A stretch of DNA of 35,733 nucleotides, from assembly GCA_947474435.1 (NCBI GenBank), contig CANJII010000032.1:1-35733 (forward strand), given 5' to 3'. This document shows, piece after piece, positions 7,042-15,205 of this stretch (positions are counted from its first letter, which is position 1; every line of letters starts with the position of its first letter). The notes beneath the pieces are model-generated. The model saw only the letters and a list, made by a program, of their open reading frames with translations, ran no database searches and was not told the DNA's origin. This DNA comes from Chitinophagaceae bacterium. GTDB taxonomy: Bacteria > Bacteroidota > Bacteroidia > Chitinophagales > UBA10324. Position numbers and translations under genes: made by a program.

Positions 7042-7776
7042 TTAAGGCCATTTTTTAATCTCTTCCAATCTGCTATAAAAAGAAATAAAAATATCATCAA
7101 TCAAAATTATCAAGTCATCAAAATCATTACTTAAGATCTTTTTTGCCTCATCAAAATATTCAGGATTTGTCTTTATTAATTCATTAATTTTTGACCATCG
7201 CTTTACTTTTTCAAGCTTTTCCCTTTTAATTATTAAAGGATTATTTTTTTCAAATCCGAATAAATCAAAAGAAGGGATATGCGTATAGTAATTTCGATAT
7301 TCTCTCAGCTTTTTTGATTTGTTTTTATATTCAATCATATCTTTTTTAGTTATTAAAAGAGGTAAAAAATTAAAATATTTTGAAATTAAAAATATTGGGT
7401 CAGTTCTTTCAAGTTTATTTTCGAACCGCAAAGCATAAATCAATTCTGAGATTGCTCTTATGCATTCAAAAACAAGCACATTATGGTATTGGATATTTTT
7501 AAATCTTTGTTCAGGGTCACCTATACAAATTTTATCTTTATTTATACGAATGAAGTTTATGCTTTTTACGATACCAAAACATGCAATTCCTAAAGACTCC
7601 TTCTTATCATCTAAATTGTTTTTCCATGAACTCCTTATTGTAGGTCCCCTTTGATCTACTAAAGGATCAATAAAGTCAAAACGAAATTTACAAAAATTAG
7701 GTGCCTTATCTTCGAATAATGAAACGCAATCATCTTCTATTGGATGAAGTTTATATAACCCATTTGAATACTTCAT
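7042..7776 (-). CDS. Hypothetical protein with an Rx4H (HEPN-like) motif
   Basis: A 244-residue protein from ATG at 7776. An upstream ATG at 7851 would add 25 residues from a GC-rich, less coding-like stretch, so the shorter start with its A/T-rich leader is preferred. No signal peptide or membrane segment. The centre is helical and contains LREYRNYYTHIP, where R-N-Y-Y-T-H matches the Rx4-6H catalytic pattern of HEPN ribonuclease domains. The C-terminus is an acidic/basic helix ending SRLEEIKKWP. The family is not recognised and the HEPN link rests on one short motif. Very AT-rich, with no partner gene (no nucleotidyltransferase) beside it. Possible recent acquisition. Confidence 0.75.
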   Translation of the reverse strand: MKYSNGLYKLHPIEDDCVSLFEDKAPNFCKFRFDFIDPLVDQRGPTIRSSWKNNLDDKKESLGIACFGIVKSINFIRINKDKICIGDPEQRFKNIQYHNVLVFECIRAISELIYALRFENKLERTDPIFLISKYFNFLPLLITKKDMIEYKNKSKKLREYRNYYTHIPSFDLFGFEKNNPLIIKREKLEKVKRWSKINELIKTNPEYFDEAKKILSNDFDDLIILIDDIFISFYSRLEEIKKWP

Positions 7777-7971
7777 TATTTTTTTAGTTATTGTTGTTTC
7801 CCCTCTCGCGCCCTGTCTATGTGTTTTCACTAGCAGGTTTTTATCGCACACAAAATAATTTAATTCTCAAACAAAAGGCAACTTGTCAGCACTGTAATTT
7901 TTTTCACTGTGCCTTTGAGACTTGCTGTTAATTTTAAATTGATTATTAATATCTTTCAAAAAAATAATTTC

Positions 7972-8313
7972 ATGGAGATTCCGAATGATGCAATAAAAAC
8001 GCAGGCGCAACAAATCATCAGCAGAAATTTTAATCTACCTGAATTATCCATCGGCGATTTCGAAAAATTCCGTGAAGCATTAAAAGATAAAATCGAAGAT
8101 CTGTTACACCACGATTTCGAAAAACTATTGTGGGTGCTGTATCGTGTGGATGTAAGTGAAAGCCGCGCCAATCAATTGTTAGCTGAGCATCCCGATAAAC
8201 CTGCAGAAGTGTTAGCCGACCTTGTGATTGAAAGACAAATTCAGAAATATCATTCACGAATAAATTACAAAAGCAATCCGAACGACGACCGAGATAAAGA
8301 CCTGTTGATGTGA
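7972..8313 (+). CDS. Small conserved-looking cytoplasmic protein
   Basis: A 113-residue soluble protein from ATG 7972. The longer open frame from 7909 adds 21 residues of AT-rich leader and is not preferred. It is mostly helical and charged, with FEKFREALKDKIEDLLHHDFEKLLWVLYRVDVSE in the middle and a basic tail. The phrase 'LLWVLYRVDVSESRANQLL' suggests a small helical module seen in Bacteroidota hypothetical proteins. It sits 34 bp before the fumarylacetoacetate hydrolase-family gene on the same strand and is probably cotranscribed with it. Function unknown. Confidence 0.8.
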   Translation: MEIPNDAIKTQAQQIISRNFNLPELSIGDFEKFREALKDKIEDLLHHDFEKLLWVLYRVDVSESRANQLLAEHPDKPAEVLADLVIERQIQKYHSRINYKSNPNDDRDKDLLM

Positions 8314-8347
8314 GATTATATTTACCGCCACTTATTCAAAACACACA

Positions 8348-9361
8348 ATGAAACTCGTTTCCTACTGGAGCCCAACTGAAGAACAAGATCGCCTCGGACT
8401 GTTAAATAACGACCTGGTGTATGACATGCGCGACCTCGACTGGCAATTCCCCGACAACATGCAACTCTTTTTATATGCCTGGGAAGATGTGATTGACATG
8501 GCAAAAGAATTTAATCAGCGCGTGATAGATGGAAAAATAAAAACGGCCAAGCCAAAACAATTGGCTGATTTAACAATCATGGCGCCTGTTCCGCATCCTT
8601 CTTCGTGTCGCGATGGTTATGCTTTTCGTCAGCATGTAGCTGCTGCGCGCCGTAACAGAAAAGTGGAGATGATTCCTGAGTTCGATCAGTATCCGATTTT
8701 TTATTTTACCAATCACCAGGCGATACAAGGTGGTGGAGATATTATTTGTATGCCCGATCATTTTAAGAAACTGGATTTTGAATTGGAGAGCGCAATTGTC
8801 GTTTGCAAGCAGGGAAGAAATATTACTGCTGAAGAAGCCGACAGTTATATCGGCGGATACATGATTATGAATGACATCAGTGCACGCACATTACAGATGG
8901 AAGAAATGCTGTTGAATCTCGGTCCTGCAAAGGGAAAAGATTTTTGTACTGTTATTGGTCCCATGCTTGTGACTGCTGATGAATTGGAACAATATAAAAT
9001 CCCTGCAAAGCCAAATCATGTCGGCAATAATTTTAATCTCGACATGAAATGTTGGGTGAACGGAAAATTAGTATCGCAGGGAAACATGGGTGACATGGAT
9101 TGGACTTACGCTGAAATATTAGAGCGCTGCGCTTACGGAGTTGACATTCATCCAGGCGATGTCATTGGCAGCGGAACAGTCGGCACCGGATGTTTTCTTG
9201 AACTCAATGGCACAGGAAAACTCAATGATCCGAACTATCAGGAACAATGGTTACAGGAAGGCGATGTAGTGGAAATGGAAATAACAGGACTCGGAAAAAT
9301 TTCAAACACAATTGTAAAAGCCGATTCTGATTTTTCAATTCTCGACCGAAAAAAAACTTAA
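8348..9361 (+). CDS. Fumarylacetoacetate hydrolase-family enzyme
   Basis: A 337-residue protein of the FAH fold. Expected active-site pieces are visible: the DGYAFRQH segment (residues 89-96), where His96 matches the catalytic His of fumarylacetoacetase; the metal ligands in D-F-E-L-E (Glu145, Glu147); and MNDISAR with Asp176. FAH enzymes cleave or isomerise acylpyruvate-type compounds with Mg/Ca, the last step of tyrosine breakdown being the classic case. This protein is shorter than eukaryotic FAH (about 420) and longer than the one-domain isomerases (about 220-280), so fumarylacetoacetase or a related acylpyruvate hydrolase are both possible. No other tyrosine catabolism gene lies in the window. 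Followed by a 19 bp perfect inverted repeat. Confidence 0.9.
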   Translation: MKLVSYWSPTEEQDRLGLLNNDLVYDMRDLDWQFPDNMQLFLYAWEDVIDMAKEFNQRVIDGKIKTAKPKQLADLTIMAPVPHPSSCRDGYAFRQHVAAARRNRKVEMIPEFDQYPIFYFTNHQAIQGGGDIICMPDHFKKLDFELESAIVVCKQGRNITAEEADSYIGGYMIMNDISARTLQMEEMLLNLGPAKGKDFCTVIGPMLVTADELEQYKIPAKPNHVGNNFNLDMKCWVNGKLVSQGNMGDMDWTYAEILERCAYGVDIHPGDVIGSGTVGTGCFLELNGTGKLNDPNYQEQWLQEGDVVEMEITGLGKISNTIVKADSDFSILDRKKT

Positions 9362-9378
9362 CCGCAATAAAAAAATAA

Positions 9379-9456
9379 CCGCAGAGAAACAGAGGCGCAG
9401 AGAAAAAAATTCTTTTGTTACAATCAAAAAACTCTGCGCCTCTGTTTCTCGGCGGT
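9379..9456. repeat. Long inverted repeat between two genes
   Basis: A 19 bp perfect arm (9384-9402, GAGAAACAGAGGCGCAGAG) pairs with 9432-9450, and outer CCGC/GCGG blocks extend it. The ~29 nt centre is AT-rich. It lies wholly in the 108 bp gap between the FAH-family gene and the flavin reductase-like gene, ending 14 bp before the latter's start. It can form a stable RNA hairpin and so may end or attenuate transcription. The sequence resembles dispersed 'ctctgcgcctctg' intergenic repeats of Bacteroidota. Confidence 0.85.
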
Positions 9457-9469
9457 AAAACTTGAAATT

Positions 9470-10387
9470 ATGATTCGAATTGACCCGAAAGAAATTGCAA
9501 CAGCAAAACTTCATGCCTTCATGCTCGGGAGTATTGCTCCGCGACCAATTGCATTCGCAAGCACAATAGATAAAAACGGAGTTCCCAATTTATCGCCGTT
9601 CAGTTTCTTCAATGCATTTGGTTCCAATCCTGCCACACTTATTTTTTCACCGGCGCGAAGAGTGCGCGACAATTCCATCAAGCACACACTAGAAAATGTT
9701 TATGACATAAAAGAAGTAGTGATCAATGTGGTGAATTACGATATGGTGCACCAGATGTCACTGTCGAGTGTCGAGTTTCCGAAAGGAGTAAACGAATTTG
9801 AGAAATCTGGATTAACACCAATTGCATCTGAAATTGTAAAACCATTTCGCGTAAAAGAATCTCCCGTGCAAATGGAATGCAAAGTGGTGGAGGTAAAAGA
9901 AATGGGACACGAAGGCGGCGCTGCCAATCTCATCATCTGCGAAATTCTATTGATGCATGTGAGTGAAAATGTATTGGATGCAAACGGAAGAATTGATCCG
10001 AACAAAATAGATCTGGTGGCGCGCATGGGAAATGATTATTACTGTCGTGCAAGTGGTGCTGCAATTTTTGAAGTTCCAAAGCCGAATACTAAACCTGCCA
10101 TCGGTTACGATTCAATTCCAGAGAGAATTCGATTGAGTAAAGTATTAACCGGAAACGATCTCGGTCAGTTAGGTCATGTGGAAGTATTGCCATCGTGGGA
10201 TGAAGTTTCACTCATCCGTAAAGATGGTCGCATGCAGGAAGTGTTCGAGCGCTTTCAGTTAGATGAAGAAAGTATGGAGTATCATCTTCATTTGCTTGCT
10301 AAAGAATTTTTGGAAGAAGGAAGAATTATGGATGCATGGAAAGTTTTATTGCTTCCGGATTTTCATGAGTGGGAGAATAAAGAATAG
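9470..10387 (+). CDS. Flavin reductase-like (FMN-binding split barrel) protein
   Basis: A 305-residue soluble protein. Residues about 10-200 match flavin reductase-like split-barrel proteins: GSIAPRPIAFASTIDKNGVPNLSPFSFFNAFGSNPATLIFSP is the typical FMN-site opening, and a C-VVEVKEMG...NLIICEILLMHV strand pair follows. The last ~100 residues are an extra helical region not found in the shortest family members. Such proteins bind FMN and reduce it or act as oxidoreductase partners; the true substrate cannot be told. Position after a FAH-family enzyme suggests aromatic-acid metabolism, but the strong inverted repeat between them may separate the transcripts. Confidence 0.88.
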   Translation: MIRIDPKEIATAKLHAFMLGSIAPRPIAFASTIDKNGVPNLSPFSFFNAFGSNPATLIFSPARRVRDNSIKHTLENVYDIKEVVINVVNYDMVHQMSLSSVEFPKGVNEFEKSGLTPIASEIVKPFRVKESPVQMECKVVEVKEMGHEGGAANLIICEILLMHVSENVLDANGRIDPNKIDLVARMGNDYYCRASGAAIFEVPKPNTKPAIGYDSIPERIRLSKVLTGNDLGQLGHVEVLPSWDEVSLIRKDGRMQEVFERFQLDEESMEYHLHLLAKEFLEEGRIMDAWKVLLLPDFHEWENKE

Positions 10388-10810
10388 CAGTTTGAAATAA
10401 CTGTTACACCATAAATTATTTTTCAATTTCCCGTTCATTCGATAATTGGTATGAAAGTTTAAGATATGTAACTCCATTTTATTTCTGTTTAAGAATATTG
10501 TTTATTAAAATCTATAATTACTTAAACATAATTTTTTTTAGAAAATTGATGAATTATTATTTCAGATCATTTCAACGCAAGCAATTCATATAAATATGGA
10601 ACTTATTAACTGGATATTAATACATTTAATTTATTGATCCATGCAACAATATTTTTCTTTATTCTCATTGGTGTTTTATTATAGAACAGGCATTTAAGTT
10701 AAAATTAAATTAGTTCAAAAATTCTTCGTTGTGTTGTTGCCTGTTTCAAATAATTAATTGAACAAAAAATTACTCACTGATTTTCAATAGGTTATAATCG
10801 TTATTTTATT
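10388..10810. other. AT-rich gene-free stretch upstream of the DUF4397 protein
   Basis: A non-coding gap of 535 bp in total (10388-10922). This first part has no supported reading frame, RNA gene or clear repeat. It contains scattered GTTTAA and TTAAAC words (for example 10457, 10487, 10522) but not with the 22 bp spacing of the operator at 10811. Its AT bias is strong even for this window. Confidence 0.6.
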
Positions 10811-10842
10811 TTGTTTAACATTTTATTGTTTTTGTTAAACAA
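10811..10842. promoter_or_regulatory. Putative CarH-type operator TTGTTTAA-N16-TTAAACAA (site 1)
   Basis: TTGTTTAA at 10811-10818 and TTAAACAA at 10835-10842, 16 bp apart. The dyad extends to 11 bp per arm (TTTTGTTTAAC / GTTAAACAAAA). Half-sites repeat at 22 bp, the same as the two sites by crtI and the regulator gene. It overlaps the -33 region of the likely promoter of the gene at 10923. Confidence 0.75.
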
Positions 10843-10857
10843 AACATATTTAATTTG
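10826..10857 (+). promoter_or_regulatory. Candidate promoter of the DUF4397 gene
   Basis: TTG at 10826-10828 and a -7-like TTAATTTG at 10850-10857 (consensus TAnnTTTG, one mismatch) with 21 bp between. Leader about 60 nt. The -33 word lies inside operator site 1. Low-to-moderate confidence because the -7 match is imperfect. Confidence 0.45.
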
Positions 10858-10922
10858 CACTCACTAAAGCATGCTAGCAATAAAAACAATCATTAAAAAA
10901 ATTAAAACACAAAACAAAAAAA

Positions 10923-13319
10923 ATGAAAAAACTAAAAACCATTACGCTAGCCACATTAGCTTTTTTAAGCTCTATTGGCTATGCATCGGCTCAAACCGCC
11001 GAACTGCAGGTGATTCACAACTCAGCTGATCCTGCTGCAACACAAGTTGATGTTTATGTAAACGGAACACTAACATTAGACAATTTTGCGTTTCGCACTG
11101 CTACTCCGTTTGTAACACTTCCGGCTGGTAGCACGGTAAATATTGGAATCGCTGCATCAAACAGCACTTCAGTAAATGACACTTTGAAAAACTTCTCATT
11201 GGTACTTACTTCCGGCCAACGATATGTTGCCATTGCAAACGGAGTTTTGAATCCTTCAAACTTTGCTGTAAATCCTGATGGAGCTTCAACTGGTTTTACA
11301 TTGTTTCTTCAAAACAATATTCAAACTGCTGCTTCCATGATGGGTAATGTTGATTTCCGTGTAGTGCATGGAGCATCTGATGCACCTATTGTTGATGTCA
11401 TTGCACGCAATGTTGCAACACTGGTTAATGATGCACCTTACAGTGCTATTACACCTTACATTTCTGTACCGGCTGCAAATTATTTATTGGATGTAACACC
11501 TGCTGCGGGTTCTCCGATTGTTGCTACATTTCAAGCAGACCTGAGTGGATTAGGTGGCGGATCAGCAATTGTTTTTGCTTCCGGTTTCTTAACTCCTTCA
11601 GCAAATCAAAACGGACCTGCATTTGGTTTGTTTGCTGCTTTGGCAAACGGAACGGTAGTTACTCTTCCACAAACCAGCATAGCAACACTTCAGGTAATAC
11701 ACAATGCTGCAGATCCTGCGGCTGCATCAGTAGATATATATGTGAACGGCACATTGACACTTGACAATTTTGCGTTTCGCACTGCTACTCCATTTATTGA
11801 AGTTCCTGCTGATGTTCAGTTAAACATTGGTGTTGCTCCTCCAACAAGTATGTCAGTAAACGATACTTTAAAAAACTTCCAGGTGACACTAACTAATGGA
11901 GGTTCGTATGTAGCTATTGCAAACGGAGTATTAAATCCTTCAAACTTTGCATCAAATCCTGGGGGCGCCTCAACAAGTTTTACTTTGTTTCTTCAAAACA
12001 ATATTCAGACTGCTGCTACCATGATGGGTAATGTTGATTTCCGTGTAGTACATGGAGCAACTGATGCACCGACTGTTGATGTCATTGCGCGCAATGTTGC
12101 AACACTGGTTAATGATGCACCCTACAGTGCTATTACACCTTACATTTCTGTACCGGCTGCAAATTATTTATTGGATGTAACACCTGCTGCGGGTTCTCCG
12201 ATTGTTGCTACATTTCAGGCAGACCTGAGTGGATTAGGTGGCGGATCAGCAATTGTTTTTGCTTCCGGTTTCTTAACTCCTTCAGCTAACCAAAACGGAC
12301 CTGCATTTGGTTTGTTTGCTGCTTTGGCAAATGGAACTGTTGTTGCTTTGCCTCAGACGAGTATTGCAACACTTCAGGTAATACACAATGCTGCAGATCC
12401 CGCGGCTGCATCAGTAGATATATATGTGAACGGCACATTGACACTTGACAATTTTGCGTTTCGCACTGCTACCCCATTCATTGAAGTGCCTGCCGGAGTT
12501 CAGTTAAACATTGGTGTTGCTCCTCCAACCAGTATGTCAGTAAGTGATACTTTAAAAAATTTCCAAGTGACCCTTGCTAATGGCGGTTCGTATGTAGCCA
12601 TTGCAAATGGAGTGTTGAATCCTTCAAGCTTTGCTGTAAATCCTGATGCAGCTTCTACCGGGTTTACTTTATTTCTTCAGAACAATATGCGTCAGTCTTC
12701 CATTAATGCAAATGAAGTTGATTTCCGTGTAGTACATGGAGCAACTGATGCACCTACAGTTGATGTCATTGCACAAGGTGTTGCCACAATAGTTAATGAT
12801 GCACCTTATAGTGCAATCACTAATTACATAAGCGTTCCTGCTGCATCATATACATTAAATGTTACTCCTGGAAATGACAATACAACAATAGTTGCAAGTT
12901 TTAATGCACCACTTTCAACTGCAGCTGGTGCTTCAGCGGTAGTTCTTGCATCAGGTTTTTTAAATCCTGCTACAAACCAAACCGGTGAAGCCTTTGCTTT
13001 AATAGTTGTACTTGCTGATGGAACTGTTTTAACTCTTAATAATACCATTACAGGAATTGATGAAAAAAATATTTCTGATAAAGTTGAATTGTATCCTAAT
13101 CCGGCAAGTGCATCAACAACCATTTCTTTTGCCAATACAAATGATCGGATTAATGCAATAGAAATAACCGATATCACCGGAAAAATCGTGAAAAATATTT
13201 TACCTCAATCAAATCAGAATTTGATTCAAATAAATATTGATTCATTTTCTTCAGGTTTGTATCTGGTAAAATTGATTGGTGAAAATTCTGTAATGACAAA
13301 AAAATTAATAGTGCGTTAA
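10923..13319 (+). CDS. T9SS-exported protein with three DUF4397 double repeats
   Basis: A 798-residue secreted protein. A signal peptide covers about 1-24 (YASAQ). Three ~228-residue repeats follow (about 26-253, 254-481, 482-710). Each has two related halves, one beginning LQVIHNAADPAAASVDIYV and one FRVVHGATDAPTVDVIA, the hallmark of DUF4397. The C-terminal ~80 residues are a T9SS sorting domain (VELYPNPASASTTISF ... SGLYLVKLIGENSVMTKKL), so export is to the cell surface or medium. DUF4397 function is unknown; a surface or matrix role is inference. The gene has its own long upstream region with the operator shared with the carotenoid system, and a strong terminator. Repeats 1-2 and 2-3 are nearly identical in different halves, indicating recent homogenisation. 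Confidence 0.93.
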   Translation: MKKLKTITLATLAFLSSIGYASAQTAELQVIHNSADPAATQVDVYVNGTLTLDNFAFRTATPFVTLPAGSTVNIGIAASNSTSVNDTLKNFSLVLTSGQRYVAIANGVLNPSNFAVNPDGASTGFTLFLQNNIQTAASMMGNVDFRVVHGASDAPIVDVIARNVATLVNDAPYSAITPYISVPAANYLLDVTPAAGSPIVATFQADLSGLGGGSAIVFASGFLTPSANQNGPAFGLFAALANGTVVTLPQTSIATLQVIHNAADPAAASVDIYVNGTLTLDNFAFRTATPFIEVPADVQLNIGVAPPTSMSVNDTLKNFQVTLTNGGSYVAIANGVLNPSNFASNPGGASTSFTLFLQNNIQTAATMMGNVDFRVVHGATDAPTVDVIARNVATLVNDAPYSAITPYISVPAANYLLDVTPAAGSPIVATFQADLSGLGGGSAIVFASGFLTPSANQNGPAFGLFAALANGTVVALPQTSIATLQVIHNAADPAAASVDIYVNGTLTLDNFAFRTATPFIEVPAGVQLNIGVAPPTSMSVSDTLKNFQVTLANGGSYVAIANGVLNPSSFAVNPDAASTGFTLFLQNNMRQSSINANEVDFRVVHGATDAPTVDVIAQGVATIVNDAPYSAITNYISVPAASYTLNVTPGNDNTTIVASFNAPLSTAAGASAVVLASGFLNPATNQTGEAFALIVVLADGTVLTLNNTITGIDEKNISDKVELYPNPASASTTISFANTNDRINAIEITDITGKIVKNILPQSNQNLIQINIDSFSSGLYLVKLIGENSVMTKKLIVR
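10998..13049 (+). repeat. Three in-frame 684 bp tandem repeats within the DUF4397 gene
   Basis: Units begin at about 10998, 11682 and 12366 (period 684 bp = 228 codons). The second half of unit 1 is almost identical to that of unit 2, and the first half of unit 2 is almost identical to that of unit 3. The start of unit 1 and the end of unit 3 are the diverged parts. This pattern fits unequal crossing-over or gene conversion within the array. Confidence 0.9.
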
Positions 13320-13340
13320 TATTTCTGGTTTTGATTTTGA

Positions 13341-13371
13341 AAAGAGGGAGCATTTTTAATGCTCCCTCTTT
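13341..13371. terminator. Intrinsic terminator of the DUF4397 gene
   Basis: A 14 bp perfect stem (AAAGAGGGAGCATT at 13341-13354; AATGCTCCCTCTTT at 13358-13371), a 3 nt loop and a following T-run. It lies 22 bp after the stop codon. Confidence 0.93.
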
Positions 13372-13511
13372 TTTTATTTTATTTGTTTAATAACAAATGA
13401 TGAATTCAGCATTTGTTAAACTTTCATTTATAAGCGCAGAGAATAATTCATCATTTTTTATTTAGGTTTCTTTTTCAATTATAAGCATCATAAAATTCTT
13501 CACTCTCCTGT

Positions 13512-13519
13512 TACATTTG
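13512..13519 (+). promoter_or_regulatory. -7 promoter element before lysS
   Basis: TACATTTG matches the Bacteroidota -7 consensus TAnnTTTG exactly and lies 20 bp before the lysS ATG, implying a leader of about 15 nt. No clear TTG -33 word is visible at the usual distance. Confidence 0.5.
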
Positions 13520-13539
13520 CAAAAAATTTTTACAAACAA

Positions 13540-15054
13540 ATGCAATTGAGCGAGCACGAAGTTTTACGCCGACAAGCTTTAGAAGAATTAATTAATCTCG
13601 GCATTAATCCCTATCCCGCCGATTTAGTGGAAGTGAACGATAACTCGGTTCGCATAAAAACTGAATTTGAAAAAAATGCTGCGCAGTATGAAGGCAAAAC
13701 GATTTCGCTTGCCGGACGAATTATGAGCCGCCGCGATATGGGCAAAGCAGCATTTGTGGTGATACAGGATTCGGTGGGCAAAATTCAACTCTACATTAAG
13801 CGCGATGATATTTGTCCTGGTGAAGACAAGCAACTGTATGATGTGCTGTTTAAAAAACTGCTGGACCTCGGCGATTTTATATGTGTAACAGGTTATGTGT
13901 TCCGCACGAAGACGGGAGAAATATCGCTGCATGTGCAGCAACTTAAACTGCTGTCGAAGGCGCTGAAGCCGCTGCCAGTGGTGAAGGAAAAGGAGGGCGA
14001 GGTGTTTGATGCGGTGAGTGATGTGGAGTTGCGCTATCGTCAGCGGTATGTGGACCTGAACATTAATCCGCATTCGAAGGAAGTGTTTATGCAGCGCAGT
14101 CAGTTGATGATGAGCATGCGCAATTTTCTGAACTCGAAGCAGTATGTGGAAGTGGAAACTCCGATTCTGCAACCGTTGTATGGCGGTGCGGCGGCGCGCC
14201 CTTTTAAAACGCACCATAACACGCTCGACATGACTTTGTACCTGCGCATTGCTAACGAACTTTATCTGAAGCGCCTGATTGTTGGTGGCTTTGACGGCGT
14301 GTTTGAGTTTGCAAAAGATTTTCGCAACGAGGGAATGGATCGCTTTCATAATCCGGAGTTCACGCAAATGGAATTGTATGTGGCGTATAAAGATTATTAC
14401 TGGATGATGGATCTGGTGGAAGAGATGGTGGAGAAAATTTGTATTGACCTATATGAAAAAACAGAAGTGCATGTGGGGGAACATGTCATCAACTTTGCGC
14501 GCCCGTGGAAACGGTTCACGATGTTTGAAGCGATACAGCATTTTACCGGAATAGATATTTCGGCAATGGATGAAGAGGCTTTGCGCGCCACTGCAAAAGA
14601 ATTGCATGTGCCTATTGACAACACAATGGGAAAGGGAAAACTGATTGATGAAATTTTTGGTGAGAAGTGCGAAGCGCAACTGATACAGCCAACTTTTATT
14701 ACTGATTACCCGGTGGAGATGAGTCCGCTTGCAAAGAAGCATCGCAGCAAGGATGGTTTGGTGGAACGGTTTGAAGCTATCTGTAACGGAAAGGAAATAT
14801 GTAATGCTTTCTCGGAGTTGAACGACCCGATTGACCAACGAAAAAGATTTGAAGAGCAACTGGAACTCGGCAAGCGTGGTGATGAAGAAGCGATGATGCT
14901 GGATGAAGATTTTCTGCGCGCACTGGAATACGGTATGCCTCCAACAGCAGGATTGGGAATGGGAATAGACCGCTTGTGTATGATTCTGACGAACTCACAT
15001 TCTATTCAGGATGTGTTGTTGTTTCCGCAAATGAGGCAAGAGCAAATGGATTGA
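13540..15054 (+). CDS. lysS: Lysyl-tRNA synthetase, class II
   Basis: A 504-residue protein of normal length for the family. An OB-fold anticodon-binding domain covers about 50-155 (SLAGRIMSRRDMGKAAFVVIQD, GDFICVTGYVFRTKTGEISLHV), followed by the class II core. Motif 2 is FRNEGMDRFHNPEFTQME (about 261) and motif 3 is GLGMGIDRL (about 472). It charges tRNA-Lys with lysine using ATP in the cytoplasm. Single gene with its own promoter element, separated from the DUF4397 gene by a terminator. The stretch about 13900-14350 is GC-richer than its flanks. Highly confident. Confidence 0.98.
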   Translation: MQLSEHEVLRRQALEELINLGINPYPADLVEVNDNSVRIKTEFEKNAAQYEGKTISLAGRIMSRRDMGKAAFVVIQDSVGKIQLYIKRDDICPGEDKQLYDVLFKKLLDLGDFICVTGYVFRTKTGEISLHVQQLKLLSKALKPLPVVKEKEGEVFDAVSDVELRYRQRYVDLNINPHSKEVFMQRSQLMMSMRNFLNSKQYVEVETPILQPLYGGAAARPFKTHHNTLDMTLYLRIANELYLKRLIVGGFDGVFEFAKDFRNEGMDRFHNPEFTQMELYVAYKDYYWMMDLVEEMVEKICIDLYEKTEVHVGEHVINFARPWKRFTMFEAIQHFTGIDISAMDEEALRATAKELHVPIDNTMGKGKLIDEIFGEKCEAQLIQPTFITDYPVEMSPLAKKHRSKDGLVERFEAICNGKEICNAFSELNDPIDQRKRFEEQLELGKRGDEEAMMLDEDFLRALEYGMPPTAGLGMGIDRLCMILTNSHSIQDVLLFPQMRQEQMD

Positions 15055-15153
15055 AGCAGTGCGCCGAATTCGTGAATGCCATTGAAAAAAATAATTCAAT
15101 GAACAAATGAGGGCGGAGAAAATTGAGATGTAAATATTTACTTCGAAAATTTT

Positions 15154-15196
15154 TAACCACGGAGACACTGAGAACAAGGAGAAACACAGAGGTTAT
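15154..15196. repeat. Interspersed intergenic repeat fragment
   Basis: Begins TTAACCACGGAGACACTGAG and ends CACAGAGGTTA. The outer TAACC/GGTTA are inverted. It resembles the 'cacggagacactgag' type of short repeat scattered between genes in Bacteroidota. It sits in the gap between the convergent lysS and carotenoid operon, where a shared terminator would be expected; no better hairpin was found there. Confidence 0.55.
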
Positions 15197-15205
15197 TAAT
15201 TTGAA

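Noticed and set aside
10388-10810. Further operator copies in the AT-rich gap (GTTTAA at 10457 and 10487, TTAAAC at 10522)
   Set aside because: Spacing does not give 22 bp between half-sites; these words are common in AT-rich DNA.
13624-14367. Long minus-strand open frame inside lysS (247 residues)
   Set aside because: Shadow of a real gene; the lysS frame has clear class II motifs and the minus frame is a His/Gln/Leu-rich antisense translation.
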